Origin: Prevotellaceae bacterium
GTDB taxonomy: Bacteria > Bacteroidota > Bacteroidia > Bacteroidales > Bacteroidaceae
Length of the DNA: 64,000 nt
Assembly (NCBI GenBank): GCA_019420585.1
Contig: JAHZGX010000002.1
Location: 34,272-98,271, forward strand
Direction: 5' to 3'
In this document: positions 54,898 to 63,078 of the stretch, piece by piece
How positions within the stretch are numbered: the stretch's first letter is position 1
Layout of the letters: each line of letters starts with the position of its first letter
Notes under the pieces: model-generated
What the model was told of the DNA's origin: nothing
What the model saw: the letters and a program-made list of their open reading frames with translations, nothing else
The model's database searches: none
Translations under genes and position numbers: made by a program

Positions 54898-55653
54898 ATG
54901 ACAAACTTACAGAAAGCAACGCTGTTGCTGGCCTTGGCACTCATGCCGGGCGGCATGGCAGCACAGGGCTACAAGGTGAGGAGCATAGCCTGGGAGCGGA
55001 TAGAAGTAACGGCCGCGCTAGACTCCACGCCCGACAGGGAGGCCATGGACATCGTAAAGCCCTACAAGGCACGGGTGGACAGTGCCATGATGCCGCCGCT
55101 GGGACTGAGCAGGGTGGCCATGACAGCCGGACGGCCGGAAAGCCTGCTGGGCAACTGGGCCGCCGACGTGCTGGTGGAGGGAAGCACCGCAACGGGCATG
55201 GAACGCGCCGACATGGGGCTGATGAACGTGGGCGGGCTGCGCAACAACATGCCCGAGGGCATCGTGCGGAGGGGTGACATCATGCTCATATCTCCCTTTG
55301 AGAACCGCCTGGTGGTGCTGGAGATGCGGGGCAAGGACCTCAAGGAACTGATGGAGAACATTGCCGCGGTGGGCGGCGAGGGAGTGAGCAGCAGCGTGCG
55401 GCTGACCATCTCGCCCGACAGGAAAGTGGCCTCGGTGACACTGAACGGCGAAGAGATACAGGACGGAAAGACCTACCGCATAGCCACGCTGGACTACCTG
55501 GCTGAAGGGAACGACCACATGACTGCACTCAAGAAGGCCGTCAAGAGGCACGAACTGGGAATGCTCATCAGGGACGTGATGGCTGAGAACATCATCAAGA
55601 GCAGAGTGATAGACAGCAAAATAGAGGGACGCATCAGGCTGCAGAAGCCCTGA
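54898..55653 (+). CDS. 5'-nucleotidase C-terminal domain protein (stand-alone)
   Basis: The 251-residue secreted protein (signal peptide ending GGMAAQG) is just the C-terminal substrate-binding domain of UshA-type nucleotidases: LLGNWAADVL near residue 82, MGLMNVGGLRNNMPEGIV near residue 104, GDIMLISPFENRLVVLEM and GKTYRIATLDYLAEGNDH near residue 190. On its own it lacks the dimetal catalytic domain, which is encoded by the next gene 36 bases downstream. The two products probably work together in the periplasm to release phosphate from nucleotides or related phosphoesters. Confidence 0.88.
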   Translation: MTNLQKATLLLALALMPGGMAAQGYKVRSIAWERIEVTAALDSTPDREAMDIVKPYKARVDSAMMPPLGLSRVAMTAGRPESLLGNWAADVLVEGSTATGMERADMGLMNVGGLRNNMPEGIVRRGDIMLISPFENRLVVLEMRGKDLKELMENIAAVGGEGVSSSVRLTISPDRKVASVTLNGEEIQDGKTYRIATLDYLAEGNDHMTALKKAVKRHELGMLIRDVMAENIIKSRVIDSKIEGRIRLQKP

Positions 55654-55689
55654 CGGCATGCCCTGCACGCAACCAAGAAGAACCGCGAA

Positions 55690-56529
55690 ATGAAAAAGAC
55701 CCTATATCTGGCCTGCATGGCAGCACTCCTCGGCCTGGCGGCAGAGGCACAGGAGAGGCACCTGATGGTGGTGCACACCAGCGACACGCACTCATGCGTG
55801 GAACCTATATCCAAGAACTTCAGCGACACGGCACAGGCCGACAAGGGCGGATACATGCGCCGCGCGGCACTGCTCAGGCAGATGAGGAAGGAGCGCCCCG
55901 ACCTGCTGCTGCTCGACTGCGGCGACTTCAGCCAAGGGTCGGCCTATTACAACCTGTACCGGGGCGAAGTGGAAATCAAACTGATGAACGTCATGGGATA
56001 TGACGCATGCACCATAGGCAACCACGAGTTCGACTACGGGCTGGACAACCTGGCGCGCCTCATCCGCATGGCCAACTTCCCATTCGTGTGCTGCAACTAC
56101 GATTTCCGGGGCACGCCATGCGAAGGACTGGTGAAGCCATATATAATAATAGAACGTGCGGGCGCACGCGTGGGCATCTTCGGAGTATGTCCCCAGCCCG
56201 AGGAACTGGTGACGAAAGCCAACTATGAGCCCATGAGATATGCCGACCCGGCGGCTGCCGCCCAGCCCGTCATCAACCTGCTGAGAGAGAAGGAGCACTG
56301 TGACCTGGTCATCTGCCTGAGCCACCTGGGATGGGCCAAGGGCGAGGGGTATGACCCCGACTTCATTGCACGCACCACGGGAATAGACCTGTTGCTGGGA
56401 GGGCACACGCACACCTACCTGTCACACCCCGAACACGCCATCGACAAGGCCGGCCATGAGGTGATGGTTGACCACATGGGCAAGAACGCGCGCTTCATCG
56501 GCACCATGGACATCACGCTGGAGCCTTGA
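55690..56529 (+). CDS. 5'-nucleotidase-type metallophosphatase (N-terminal catalytic domain)
   Basis: The 279-residue secreted protein (signal peptide ending AAEAQ) is the dimetal catalytic domain of UshA-type nucleotidases. Metal-site motifs are complete: VVHTSDTHSCVEP near residue 23, LLLDCGDFSQGSAYYN near residue 75, CTIGNHEFDYGLDNL near residue 104, ICLSHLGWAKGEGYD near residue 210 and LLLGGHTHTYL near residue 238. The protein ends after this domain; the substrate-binding domain is the preceding gene, in the reverse of the usual domain order. Confidence 0.9.
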   Translation: MKKTLYLACMAALLGLAAEAQERHLMVVHTSDTHSCVEPISKNFSDTAQADKGGYMRRAALLRQMRKERPDLLLLDCGDFSQGSAYYNLYRGEVEIKLMNVMGYDACTIGNHEFDYGLDNLARLIRMANFPFVCCNYDFRGTPCEGLVKPYIIIERAGARVGIFGVCPQPEELVTKANYEPMRYADPAAAAQPVINLLREKEHCDLVICLSHLGWAKGEGYDPDFIARTTGIDLLLGGHTHTYLSHPEHAIDKAGHEVMVDHMGKNARFIGTMDITLEP

Positions 56530-56591
56530 ACAAGCATGCGCCTCCCCCATTCAGGCAGGCATGCCGGAGTACAGGGACAGACACACGAAAA

Positions 56592-56632
56592 GACCGGAAC
56601 CCCTGCGGATTACTCCGCCCCGGATTCCGGTC
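56592..56632 (-). terminator. Terminator between the nucleotidase and ferredoxin genes
   Basis: GACCGGAA at 56592-56599 pairs with TTCCGGTC at 56625-56632, enclosing a second stem GCGGA/TCCGC. Read leftward it is followed by TTTTCG, so it serves the ferredoxin gene best and may stop both directions. Confidence 0.75.
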
Positions 56633-56687
56633 AAACCATTATATTAAAACGAAGTCGTCAGCCAGCCTCGCAGGCCTCTGGCCTGCA

Positions 56688-56852
56688 TCAGAGTGAGATG
56701 GCGCCGCTGGGGCAAGCATCTGCACAAGTGCCGCACTCTGTGCACATCTCGGGGTTGATAGAATACTTCTCGCCCTCGGAGATTGCTCCCACGGGACACT
56801 CATCGATACATGTGCCGCAAGCAACACAGTCGTCACCAATTACGTATGCCAT
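56688..56852 (-). CDS. 2[4Fe-4S] ferredoxin
   Basis: A 54-residue protein beginning MAYVIGDD and ending SGAISL. Two cluster motifs are complete: CVACGTCIDECP at residues 9-20 and CTECGTCADACP at residues 37-48, the clostridial-type layout that carries two [4Fe-4S] clusters. It transfers electrons at low potential in the cytoplasm, for example for pyruvate:ferredoxin oxidoreductase. It is a single-gene unit with a -7 element at 56900-56907 and a terminator at 56592-56632. Confidence 0.95.
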   Translation of the reverse strand: MAYVIGDDCVACGTCIDECPVGAISEGEKYSINPEMCTECGTCADACPSGAISL

Positions 56853-56899
56853 AATCTGAAAGTTTTATTTGTTAATGTATATCTGTTCCAATCGCATTG

Positions 56900-56907
56900 C
56901 AAAGATA
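56900..56907 (-). promoter_or_regulatory. Promoter -7 element of the ferredoxin gene
   Basis: Read leftward TATCTTTG, 48 bases before the ATG at 56852; no clear -33 TTTG. Confidence 0.5.
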
Positions 56908-57016
56908 ATTGATTTTAGTGATACGAAACACATGAGGCACCTTCTTTTTTCACGAGGCATCATCAAAAGTAGTGACCGAGGCAATAAAGATACCTGCCCA
57001 AGCGTTATTCATTAAG

Positions 57017-57733
57017 ATGAAATCCCGACTCACGCATGTACTGTGCCTGATCCTGTGCCTGTTCTGCGCCACTGGCACAGAGGCTCAGAAACGCAAGGTA
57101 ATGAACCGCCCCTATCTGGATCAGCGGAAACTGCACTATGGTTTCCTCATAGGGCTGCACTTCCAGGACATGGAGATGCAGAACAACGGATACATAGACC
57201 CCGCCACAGGGCAGCAATGGTATGCCGATGTAGACAACTACAACCCGGGCTTCAGCGTGGGTGTACTGGGAGAACTGAGACTGAACAAGTACCTGTCCCT
57301 ACGCCTCTCGCCCACCATGCACTTCGGCCAGAAGCACATCCTCTTCCACGAGCAGAATAGCGGAAGAGACACCACACAGAACATCAAGAGCACTTACATA
57401 TCGGTACCCCTGGACCTGAAGTTCGCCGCGCCACGCTACAACAACTTCCGCCCCTACCTGATAACGGGCGTGAACCCCATGGTGGACCTCACCACGAAGA
57501 AGCATGCAGCACTGATGCTGAAACCTTTTGACTGCTACCTGGAGGTGGGCATGGGCTGTGACATATACCTCCCATTCTTCAAACTCAACCCGGAACTCAA
57601 GTTCTGCTTCGGCCTGGCAGACATCCTGAAGAAGAAACGAAAGGACTTGATTGACAACACGCTGCTGAAATACACCAACAGCCTGGACGGCGCAAGTTCC
57701 AAGATGATTGTGCTCACCCTCTACTTTGAGTAG
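57017..57733 (+). CDS. porT: PorT-like T9SS outer-membrane protein
   Basis: The 238-residue protein has a signal peptide (ending GTEAQ) and an 8-strand-like barrel pattern. It matches the PorT family by KLHYGFLIGLHFQDMEM near residue 37, VDNYNPGFSVGVLGELRLNK near residue 72, YLSLRLSPTMHFGQKHI, SVPLDLKFAAPRYNNFRPYL near residue 133, ECGMG-type CDIYLPFFKLNPELKF, and a C-terminal strand MIVLTLYFE. PorT is needed for type IX secretion in Porphyromonas gingivalis. The start at 57017 gives a normal signal peptide; the frame extends to 56972. This fits the C-terminal tails of the giant proteins in the window. Confidence 0.8.
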   Translation: MKSRLTHVLCLILCLFCATGTEAQKRKVMNRPYLDQRKLHYGFLIGLHFQDMEMQNNGYIDPATGQQWYADVDNYNPGFSVGVLGELRLNKYLSLRLSPTMHFGQKHILFHEQNSGRDTTQNIKSTYISVPLDLKFAAPRYNNFRPYLITGVNPMVDLTTKKHAALMLKPFDCYLEVGMGCDIYLPFFKLNPELKFCFGLADILKKKRKDLIDNTLLKYTNSLDGASSKMIVLTLYFE

Positions 57734-57835
57734 ACCGCAGGGAAGGCAGGAATGGAGAGAAGGGAGACCGGGAACAGGGCACAAGAGAGGAAAATGCCAA
57801 TACCGGAAAGGCCGAAACCGGGAGAAAAAACGGAA

Positions 57836-57876
57836 GGGAGTGCACCGCTGACCTACATCAGCAATGCACTCCCTTT
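57836..57876 (+). terminator. Terminator after porT
   Basis: GGGAGTGCA at 57836-57844 pairs with TGCACTCCC at 57865-57873 with an inner CTGA/TCAG stem, followed by TTT. Confidence 0.7.
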
Positions 57877-57916
57877 ACTTGTATCAAGCCCGTCAGCCCC
57901 GTGCGGGACTGCCGGA

Positions 57917-59113
57917 TTACTTCAGGCGAGCCAAGGTGTCGGCTATGCGGCGCATGGCCTCGGTGATGTTGGCCTCGCTGGTGGCATAACTCATGCGGAA
58001 GTACTCGGGAGAGCCGAAGGCATCGCCGCCCACCGTGGCCACATGACCCACCTCGAGCAGGTACATGGCCAGGTCGGTGCTGTTGTTTATGACACGGTCA
58101 CCATCGCGCTTGCCGAAGAAACTGCTGCACTTGGGGAAGAGGTAGAAGGCTCCCTGGGGATTGTTGACCTCCAGTCCGGGAATCTCCTTGGCCAGCCTCA
58201 CAATGAGGTCACGGCGGCGTTCAAAAGCCTGGCGCATAGTCTCCACGCACTCCTGCGAACCGGTGTAGGCAGCCTCGGCAGCCTTCTGCGATACTGAGCA
58301 AGGGCCGCTGGTGTACTGTCCCTGCAGTTTATTGCAGCCCTTGACCACCCATTCGGGTGCGGCTATGAAACCTATGCGCCATCCGGTCATGGCGTAGGCC
58401 TTGCTCACGCCATTGACTATCACCACGCGCTCCTTGATGTCGGGGAACTGTGCCATGCTGGCGTGCGCACCCACATAGTTGATATGCTCGTATATCTCAT
58501 CGGCAATCACCATCACACGCTCATGCCTAAGCAACACTTCCTTCAGAGCCTCCAGTTCAGCCGCACTATACACTGAACCGGTGGGATTGCTGGGTGAGCA
58601 GAGGATGATGGCACGCGTGCGGGACGTGATGGCCTGCTCCAGTTGCTCGGGAGTCACCTTGAAGTCCTGCTCAATGGTGGTATTGATGGTCACGGGAGTG
58701 CCCTCGGCCAGCAGCACCATCTGGGGGTAACTCACCCAGTAGGGAGCCGGGATAATGACCTCATCGCCCTGGTTGACCAAAGCCATAATGGCGTTGCACA
58801 CGCTCTGCTTGGCACCGTTGCTGCAGAGAATCTGGCTTGGCTGGTAGTCCAGCCCGTTCTCGTTCTTGAGTTTGGCGGCTATAGCCTTCTTGAGTTCGGG
58901 GTAACCCGGCACGGGAGAGTAACGTGTCCAGTTGTCCTGCACGGCTTTGAGAGCCGCCTCCTTGATGTGCTCGGGCGTGTTGAAATCAGGTTCTCCCACG
59001 CTCATGTTGATAATGTCCACTCCTTGAGCCTTGAGTTCACTGCTGCGCTGGCTCATAGCCAGGGTGGCACTCGGCGACAGGCGGTTGAGTCTGTCTGACA
59101 AAATGTTCTCCAT
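57917..59113 (-). CDS. aspC: Class I aminotransferase, aspartate aminotransferase type
   Basis: The 398-residue PLP enzyme has the class Ib pattern: INMSVGEPDFNTPEHIK near residue 35, YSPVPGYPELKKAIAAKL, LCSPSNPTGSVYSAAEL near residue 170, and the PLP-binding Lys in VNGVSKAYAMTGWRIGF near residue 238, with C-terminal RMSYATSEANI (the substrate-binding Arg). It exchanges amino groups between aspartate or related amino acids and 2-oxoglutarate in the cytoplasm. The gene symbol reflects the closest class; prephenate-type activity is also possible in this subgroup. Confidence 0.9.
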   Translation of the reverse strand: MENILSDRLNRLSPSATLAMSQRSSELKAQGVDIINMSVGEPDFNTPEHIKEAALKAVQDNWTRYSPVPGYPELKKAIAAKLKNENGLDYQPSQILCSNGAKQSVCNAIMALVNQGDEVIIPAPYWVSYPQMVLLAEGTPVTINTTIEQDFKVTPEQLEQAITSRTRAIILCSPSNPTGSVYSAAELEALKEVLLRHERVMVIADEIYEHINYVGAHASMAQFPDIKERVVIVNGVSKAYAMTGWRIGFIAAPEWVVKGCNKLQGQYTSGPCSVSQKAAEAAYTGSQECVETMRQAFERRRDLIVRLAKEIPGLEVNNPQGAFYLFPKCSSFFGKRDGDRVINNSTDLAMYLLEVGHVATVGGDAFGSPEYFRMSYATSEANITEAMRRIADTLARLK

Positions 59114-59209
59114 CTCTTGTATGTTTATGGTTTCTTATTCCGTTGGTTTAATTTTCCCCTCACTGCCTTGCCGGGCACGGGAAGAAGGCGGGACGTTCGG
59201 CGCTGCCGA

Positions 59210-60415
59210 TTACAGTTTGTGCCCCATGCGTATGCGCTTGGTCTCGAGATAGCGCTTGTTGTAAGGATTAGGCTCCACCACGATGGGCACATTCTCCACA
59301 ATCTCCAGGCCGTAACTCTCCAGACCCACACGTTTGACGGGGTTGTTGGTCACCAGGCGTATCTTGCCCACGCCCAGTTCACGCAGTATCTGTGCGCCCA
59401 CGCCGTACTCACGCTCGTCAGGCTGGAAGCCCAAGTGGATGTTGGCATCCACTGTGTCATCACCCTGCTCCTGCAGCCTGTAGGCGGCAATCTTGTTCAT
59501 CAACCCTATGCCACGACCTTCCTGGTTGAGGTATACCACCACCCCGCGGCCTTCCTTCTCGATCATCTGCATGGCACGGTGCAACTGCTCGCCGCAATCG
59601 CAGCGCTTGCTGCCGAAGATGTCGCCCGTCATGCAACTGCTGTGCATACGTACAAGCACAGGTTCGCCAGGCTTCCACTCGCCTTTAATCAGTGCCACGT
59701 GTTCCAGCCCGTTGCTTTTCTGGCGGAAGGGAATGATGCGGAAGTCGCCGTACTCGGTGGGCAGTCCGGCCTCCACGCCGCGCTCCACAAGCGACTCCTG
59801 CTGCAGGCGGTAGGCAATGAGGTCACGTATGCTGATGATCTTAAGCCCGTGCTCCCTGGCCACCTGCTGCAGTTGCGGCATGCGCGCCATGGTTCCGTCC
59901 TCGTTCAGAATCTCGATGAGTGCGGCGGCGGGCTTCAGTCCGGCCAAGCGTGCGAGATCAATGGCGGCTTCGGTATGCCCGGCTCTCTTAAGCACGCCCT
60001 TGTCCTGGGCATAGAGAGGATTGATGTGCCCAGGGCGGCCAAAATCGGAGGGCTTGCGCGCAGAATCGGCCAAAGCACGTATGGTGGCCGCACGGTCATG
60101 GGTGCTCACACCCGTGGTGCAACCTTCCAAAAGGTCTACGGTGACGGTGAAAGGTGTACCCAGCATGCTGGTATTCTCCTGCACCTGGTGAGACAAATCC
60201 AGTTCACGAGCCCTGCTGAGAGTGATGGGCGCGCAGAGCACGCCGCGTCCGTAACGCAGCATGAAATTCACCTTCTCGGGGGTAATCATCTCGGCCGGGG
60301 TGATGAAGTCGCCCTCATTCTCCCGGTCCTCATCGTCGACCACGATGACGAACTTGCCTTGCCTGAAATCCTCAAGAGCCTCCTCAATGCTGCTCAGTGT
60401 CACTTTATCATTCAT
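59210..60415 (-). CDS. ribBA: Bifunctional RibBA (DHBP synthase / GTP cyclohydrolase II)
   Basis: The 401-residue cytoplasmic enzyme supplies both first branches of riboflavin synthesis. N-terminal RibB: DEDRENEGDFITPAEM near residue 27, FMLRYGRGVLCAP, GCTTGVSTHDRA near residue 103 and KRAGHTEAAIDLARLAGL near residue 150. C-terminal RibA: zinc-binding SSCMTGDIFGSKRCDCGEQL near residue 257, NQEGRGIGLMNKI near residue 298 and TNNPVKR near residue 358. It overlaps the upstream lptF/G-like gene by 8 bases, so the two are probably co-transcribed. No FMN riboswitch is seen. Confidence 0.96.
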   Translation of the reverse strand: MNDKVTLSSIEEALEDFRQGKFVIVVDDEDRENEGDFITPAEMITPEKVNFMLRYGRGVLCAPITLSRARELDLSHQVQENTSMLGTPFTVTVDLLEGCTTGVSTHDRAATIRALADSARKPSDFGRPGHINPLYAQDKGVLKRAGHTEAAIDLARLAGLKPAAALIEILNEDGTMARMPQLQQVAREHGLKIISIRDLIAYRLQQESLVERGVEAGLPTEYGDFRIIPFRQKSNGLEHVALIKGEWKPGEPVLVRMHSSCMTGDIFGSKRCDCGEQLHRAMQMIEKEGRGVVVYLNQEGRGIGLMNKIAAYRLQEQGDDTVDANIHLGFQPDEREYGVGAQILRELGVGKIRLVTNNPVKRVGLESYGLEIVENVPIVVEPNPYNKRYLETKRIRMGHKL

Positions 60416-62318
60416 ATTGTTGCTTGTTTATACGGTCTATAATGAGTGAATCTATCCTTCTGATTGCGCCAATGTCACGCCACAGGCGCAGCCGGTAACG
60501 CCAGATGCGCAGCCAGAAAAGCAACCCTAACGGGAGGAAAAGCCCCACGGCCATGTTCTTCCGTGCCGAGCGGAAAGGCCTGGTGTGGGCATCGGTCTCC
60601 AGTATGGGATACTCGTTGATACGCATCAGTATCACGCTGTCACGGCTGTTGTGGAGTTCGTCTATGAGCTGCTCAAGCCTCTCGCTGATTTGCTCCACCC
60701 CACGATCCTCCCGATAACGGAAGAAGATGGCGGCGTAGGAAGGCATGCGTGTGAGCCTAGTTTCCTGGTTATATGCCAGGCAAAGGGCAGAGAGAGAGTC
60801 CAGGTCGGCAGCAATCCTCCTGTACTCGGGCTCATGTATGACCACCTCCTTGCGGTTGATGGCTCTGGAAGCCCTCAGGCCAAACAGACGGCGGAAGAAA
60901 GCACGGTAGCCCTCGATGTTGAACACCACGCTGTCCTTGTTGGCGCGGTTAGTAAGGAACACGCCCACAGGCAAGAGCACCGCACTGCTGAGCCAGATTC
61001 CAGTCAGCACGTTCCACTCTCCGGTCTTGGCCATCTTCTCTCCAGCCACGTTAACAATGTAATAGAAGATGAATATCAGCACGCTGATGACCACGGGCAA
61101 ACCCAGTCCGCCCTTGCGGATAATGGCTCCCAAAGGTGCACCGATGAAGAAGAAGAGCAGGCAAGCCAGGCTCAGCGTGAACTTCTTCTGCTCCTCCATG
61201 CGATGCCTACGCAGAAGCATGTTGATGTCAGAAGTGATGATGGAGCGGAACTCATACTCCGAGCGCAGGCTCTCGGCGTGGGTCTGAGCCGACCGCCAGG
61301 CAGTGGCACGCTGCTCATCGGAGAGTTGCGCATAGAGGGTATCCAGCGGCAGACACTCCGCGCTTGCCTCCACCACACGCAGGGAATCACGGTAACCCAC
61401 GGGCAGAGACTTGTTGAGATAAGTGCTCATGACCGCCGAGGCTATGGCATGCCCAGTGCTGTCAGAGACATGGCGCAGCGAATCGATGCCCTGACGTATC
61501 TCACGGAGCCCCTTAGTCTGTGCGTTACCCGAGAACAGGTTGGCATCCATGAGATTGAAATTGGCATCGAAAGGAATCAGATCCACCTCGCTCACAAAAG
61601 ACTCGCGCATGTATGGCACACTGGCCCTAAGCATGTTGCCCCCGCCCTGAGAGTCCATATTGCGGAACCGCTCTCCGTGCATGAGCGTCAGTTTCAGGTG
61701 GCATTTGTCAGCCGTGCTCTGTAGGCGCGCGCTGTCGGCCAGCACAATCTGTGCATCTTCGTAGCCATCTGTATTGCTATAGATAATCACGCCGTAAAGC
61801 ATGCCGGTACGGGCATCCTTGTGATGGACATACAAGTTGTAGCCGGGTATCTCGTTATAAAAGACGCCTTCGGGAATCTCCAGTTCAGGTGACTTCTGCT
61901 TCATGCTCCACACCAAGGTTGCCAGTTGCTTGGTGGCTTCAGGGCCTACCTTGTTCTGGAAATAGAAACTCCACAGGCACACGCAGGCGGCAAACAGGAG
62001 CACCGGCTGCAGGATGCGCACCAAGGGAATGCCGCTTGCCTTCATTGCCAGAAGTTCCAAGCGTTCGCCCATGTTGCCGAATGAAATGAGGCTGGCAAGC
62101 AGCACTGCCAAAGGCAGAGAAATGGGTACGAGGGTAAGCCCACTGTAATAAAAGAACTTGGCAAGCACCTCCCAGGATAAGCCCTTGCCCACCAACTCAT
62201 CCACGTAACGCCACATGAACTGCATCATGAAGATGAAGAGGCAAATGAAGAAAGTACCTGCAAAGAGCAGCAGATAATCCCTCAAGATAAACATGTCGAG
62301 CTTCTTGAATATCCTCAT
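60408..62318 (-). CDS. LptF/LptG family lipopolysaccharide-export permease
   Basis: The 636-residue YjgP/YjgQ protein has three N-terminal membrane helices (residues about 12-125, with FIFMMQFMWRYVDELVGKGL), a large periplasmic beta-jellyroll domain (about 130-370) and three C-terminal helices (about 380-470), then a long cytoplasmic and final membrane part (about 480-636) not found in E. coli LptF/G. It is part of the ABC exporter that moves LPS from the inner membrane. Bacteroidota often encode an extended version like this. Which of LptF or LptG it represents is undecided. A -7 element lies at 62361-62368; it overlaps ribBA downstream. Confidence 0.9.
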   Translation of the reverse strand: MRIFKKLDMFILRDYLLLFAGTFFICLFIFMMQFMWRYVDELVGKGLSWEVLAKFFYYSGLTLVPISLPLAVLLASLISFGNMGERLELLAMKASGIPLVRILQPVLLFAACVCLWSFYFQNKVGPEATKQLATLVWSMKQKSPELEIPEGVFYNEIPGYNLYVHHKDARTGMLYGVIIYSNTDGYEDAQIVLADSARLQSTADKCHLKLTLMHGERFRNMDSQGGGNMLRASVPYMRESFVSEVDLIPFDANFNLMDANLFSGNAQTKGLREIRQGIDSLRHVSDSTGHAIASAVMSTYLNKSLPVGYRDSLRVVEASAECLPLDTLYAQLSDEQRATAWRSAQTHAESLRSEYEFRSIITSDINMLLRRHRMEEQKKFTLSLACLLFFFIGAPLGAIIRKGGLGLPVVISVLIFIFYYIVNVAGEKMAKTGEWNVLTGIWLSSAVLLPVGVFLTNRANKDSVVFNIEGYRAFFRRLFGLRASRAINRKEVVIHEPEYRRIAADLDSLSALCLAYNQETRLTRMPSYAAIFFRYREDRGVEQISERLEQLIDELHNSRDSVILMRINEYPILETDAHTRPFRSARKNMAVGLFLPLGLLFWLRIWRYRLRLWRDIGAIRRIDSLIIDRINKQQYE

Positions 62319-62360
62319 AAACTATATGTGCGTGCGCGTGCATACGTGCGCATTTCTTCG

Positions 62361-62368
62361 CAAAGGTA
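62361..62368 (-). promoter_or_regulatory. Promoter -7 element of the LptF/G-like gene
   Basis: Read leftward TACCTTTG, 43 bases before the ATG at 62318; -33 element not found. Confidence 0.5.
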
Positions 62369-62469
62369 TAACAATTTCCGCTTTCATGCCGCATAACGGG
62401 CCACCAATGAAAGTACCCGAGCCTGCAGGAGTGTGCCTTGCCGGATTTCCACAAATGCTCAGAGGGGAC

Positions 62470-62597
62470 AAAAACAAAAAAAGAAGCGACTCTCACGGGC
62501 AGCTTCTTCTAACTAACAATCTTTATTAACCTAAAAACTAACTAAAACTAACAATCTCCGTTATCTGTCAAACCGATCTTTTCTTTCTCTTTTGCGT
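62470..62597 (-). ncRNA. Candidate small RNA with own promoter and terminator
   Basis: A full promoter at 62602-62633 points leftward into about 125 bases that contain no start codon and end in an intrinsic terminator: AAGAAGC (62508-62502 on the leftward strand GCTTCTT's partner) pairs with GCTTCTT around a 14-nt loop at 62481-62508, followed by TTTTTGTTTTTG. Inside are two direct copies of GATTGTTAGTT (leftward; at 62556-62546 and 62521-62511), 35 bases apart. The boundaries are inferred from promoter and terminator. A leader or attenuator for the downstream lptF/G gene is the main alternative. Confidence 0.6.
62481..62508 (-). terminator. Intrinsic terminator of the candidate small RNA
   Basis: A 7-bp stem AAGAAGC/GCTTCTT with a 14-nt loop, directly followed on the leftward strand by a run of T residues (to 62470). 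Confidence 0.8.
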
Positions 62598-62601
62598 TGC
62601 A

Positions 62602-62633
62602 AAGTTACAACGATAATATTATTTGCACAAAAC
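62602..62633 (-). promoter_or_regulatory. Promoter of the candidate small RNA
   Basis: Read leftward: TTTG at 62633-62630, a 20-nt spacer and TAACTTTG at 62609-62602. Both elements and spacing equal those of the rfbA and lepB promoters. Confidence 0.8.
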
Positions 62634-62692
62634 TTTTCGTAACAAAAATGTATGCGCTTTGTCATTTTCTTGATATAAATCAATTTTGAGGT

Positions 62693-62911
62693 TCATGCTT
62701 CCATTGCCATCCGGAAATTACCGCTCCCCTCCACTGCTGCGCGGATGTCACAGGGCGACACACAAGCCTCATCATATTCCACCATGAGAGTGCCCTGCGC
62801 CAAGGAAACCTCTGCACTTGTCACCCCTTTCAACTGACTGACAGCCTCTTGCACTGCATTCTGGCAGTGCATGCACTTCAAGCCCGACACAGAGAAAACT
62901 TTCTTTTGCAT
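62693..62911 (-). CDS. Heavy-metal-associated (HMA) domain protein
   Basis: The 72-residue protein is a single ferredoxin-like HMA domain: KVFSVSGLKCMHCQNAVQEAV at residues 4-24 holds the CxxC metal-binding pair, followed by LKGVTSAEVSLAQGTLMVEYD and a closing helix. It resembles copper chaperones (CopZ) or the metal-binding domains of copper ATPases; Cu(I) is the likely ligand. No ATPase or regulator gene is adjacent. The start at 62911 is the family start; the longer frame crosses a -7 element at 62960-62967. Confidence 0.9.
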   Translation of the reverse strand: MQKKVFSVSGLKCMHCQNAVQEAVSQLKGVTSAEVSLAQGTLMVEYDEACVSPCDIRAAVEGSGNFRMAMEA

Positions 62912-62959
62912 ATCTGTTCTTTTTGGAAGGGCAGGACATCTGCTCTTCGGTTTACGATG

Positions 62960-62967
62960 CAAAAATA
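62960..62967 (-). promoter_or_regulatory. Promoter -7 element of the HMA gene
   Basis: Read leftward TATTTTTG, 49 bases before the ATG at 62911. Confidence 0.45.
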
Positions 62968-63064
62968 CGGATTTACATCTGCAAGAGGTTTGCAAGCAGG
63001 CTTAAAAAACCTAAAAAAACGTTACAAAACACATTCCACGAAAACACATACGAGTATTTCTGTG

Positions 63065-63072
63065 TAAATTTG
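63065..63072 (+). promoter_or_regulatory. Possible -7 element just before the 63079 start
   Basis: TAAATTTG ends only six bases before the ATG at 63079, so transcription from it would give an mRNA with almost no leader. Confidence 0.4.
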
Positions 63073-63078
63073 CCTCAT

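Larger units (their letters stand above)
62319..62692. other. Intergenic region between the LPS permease and HMA genes
   Basis: A 374-bp gene-free stretch. It holds the lptF/G promoter element (62361-62368), a candidate small RNA with its own promoter (62602-62633) and terminator (62470-62508), and a further AT-rich segment up to the HMA stop. No ORF of note. Confidence 0.7.
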
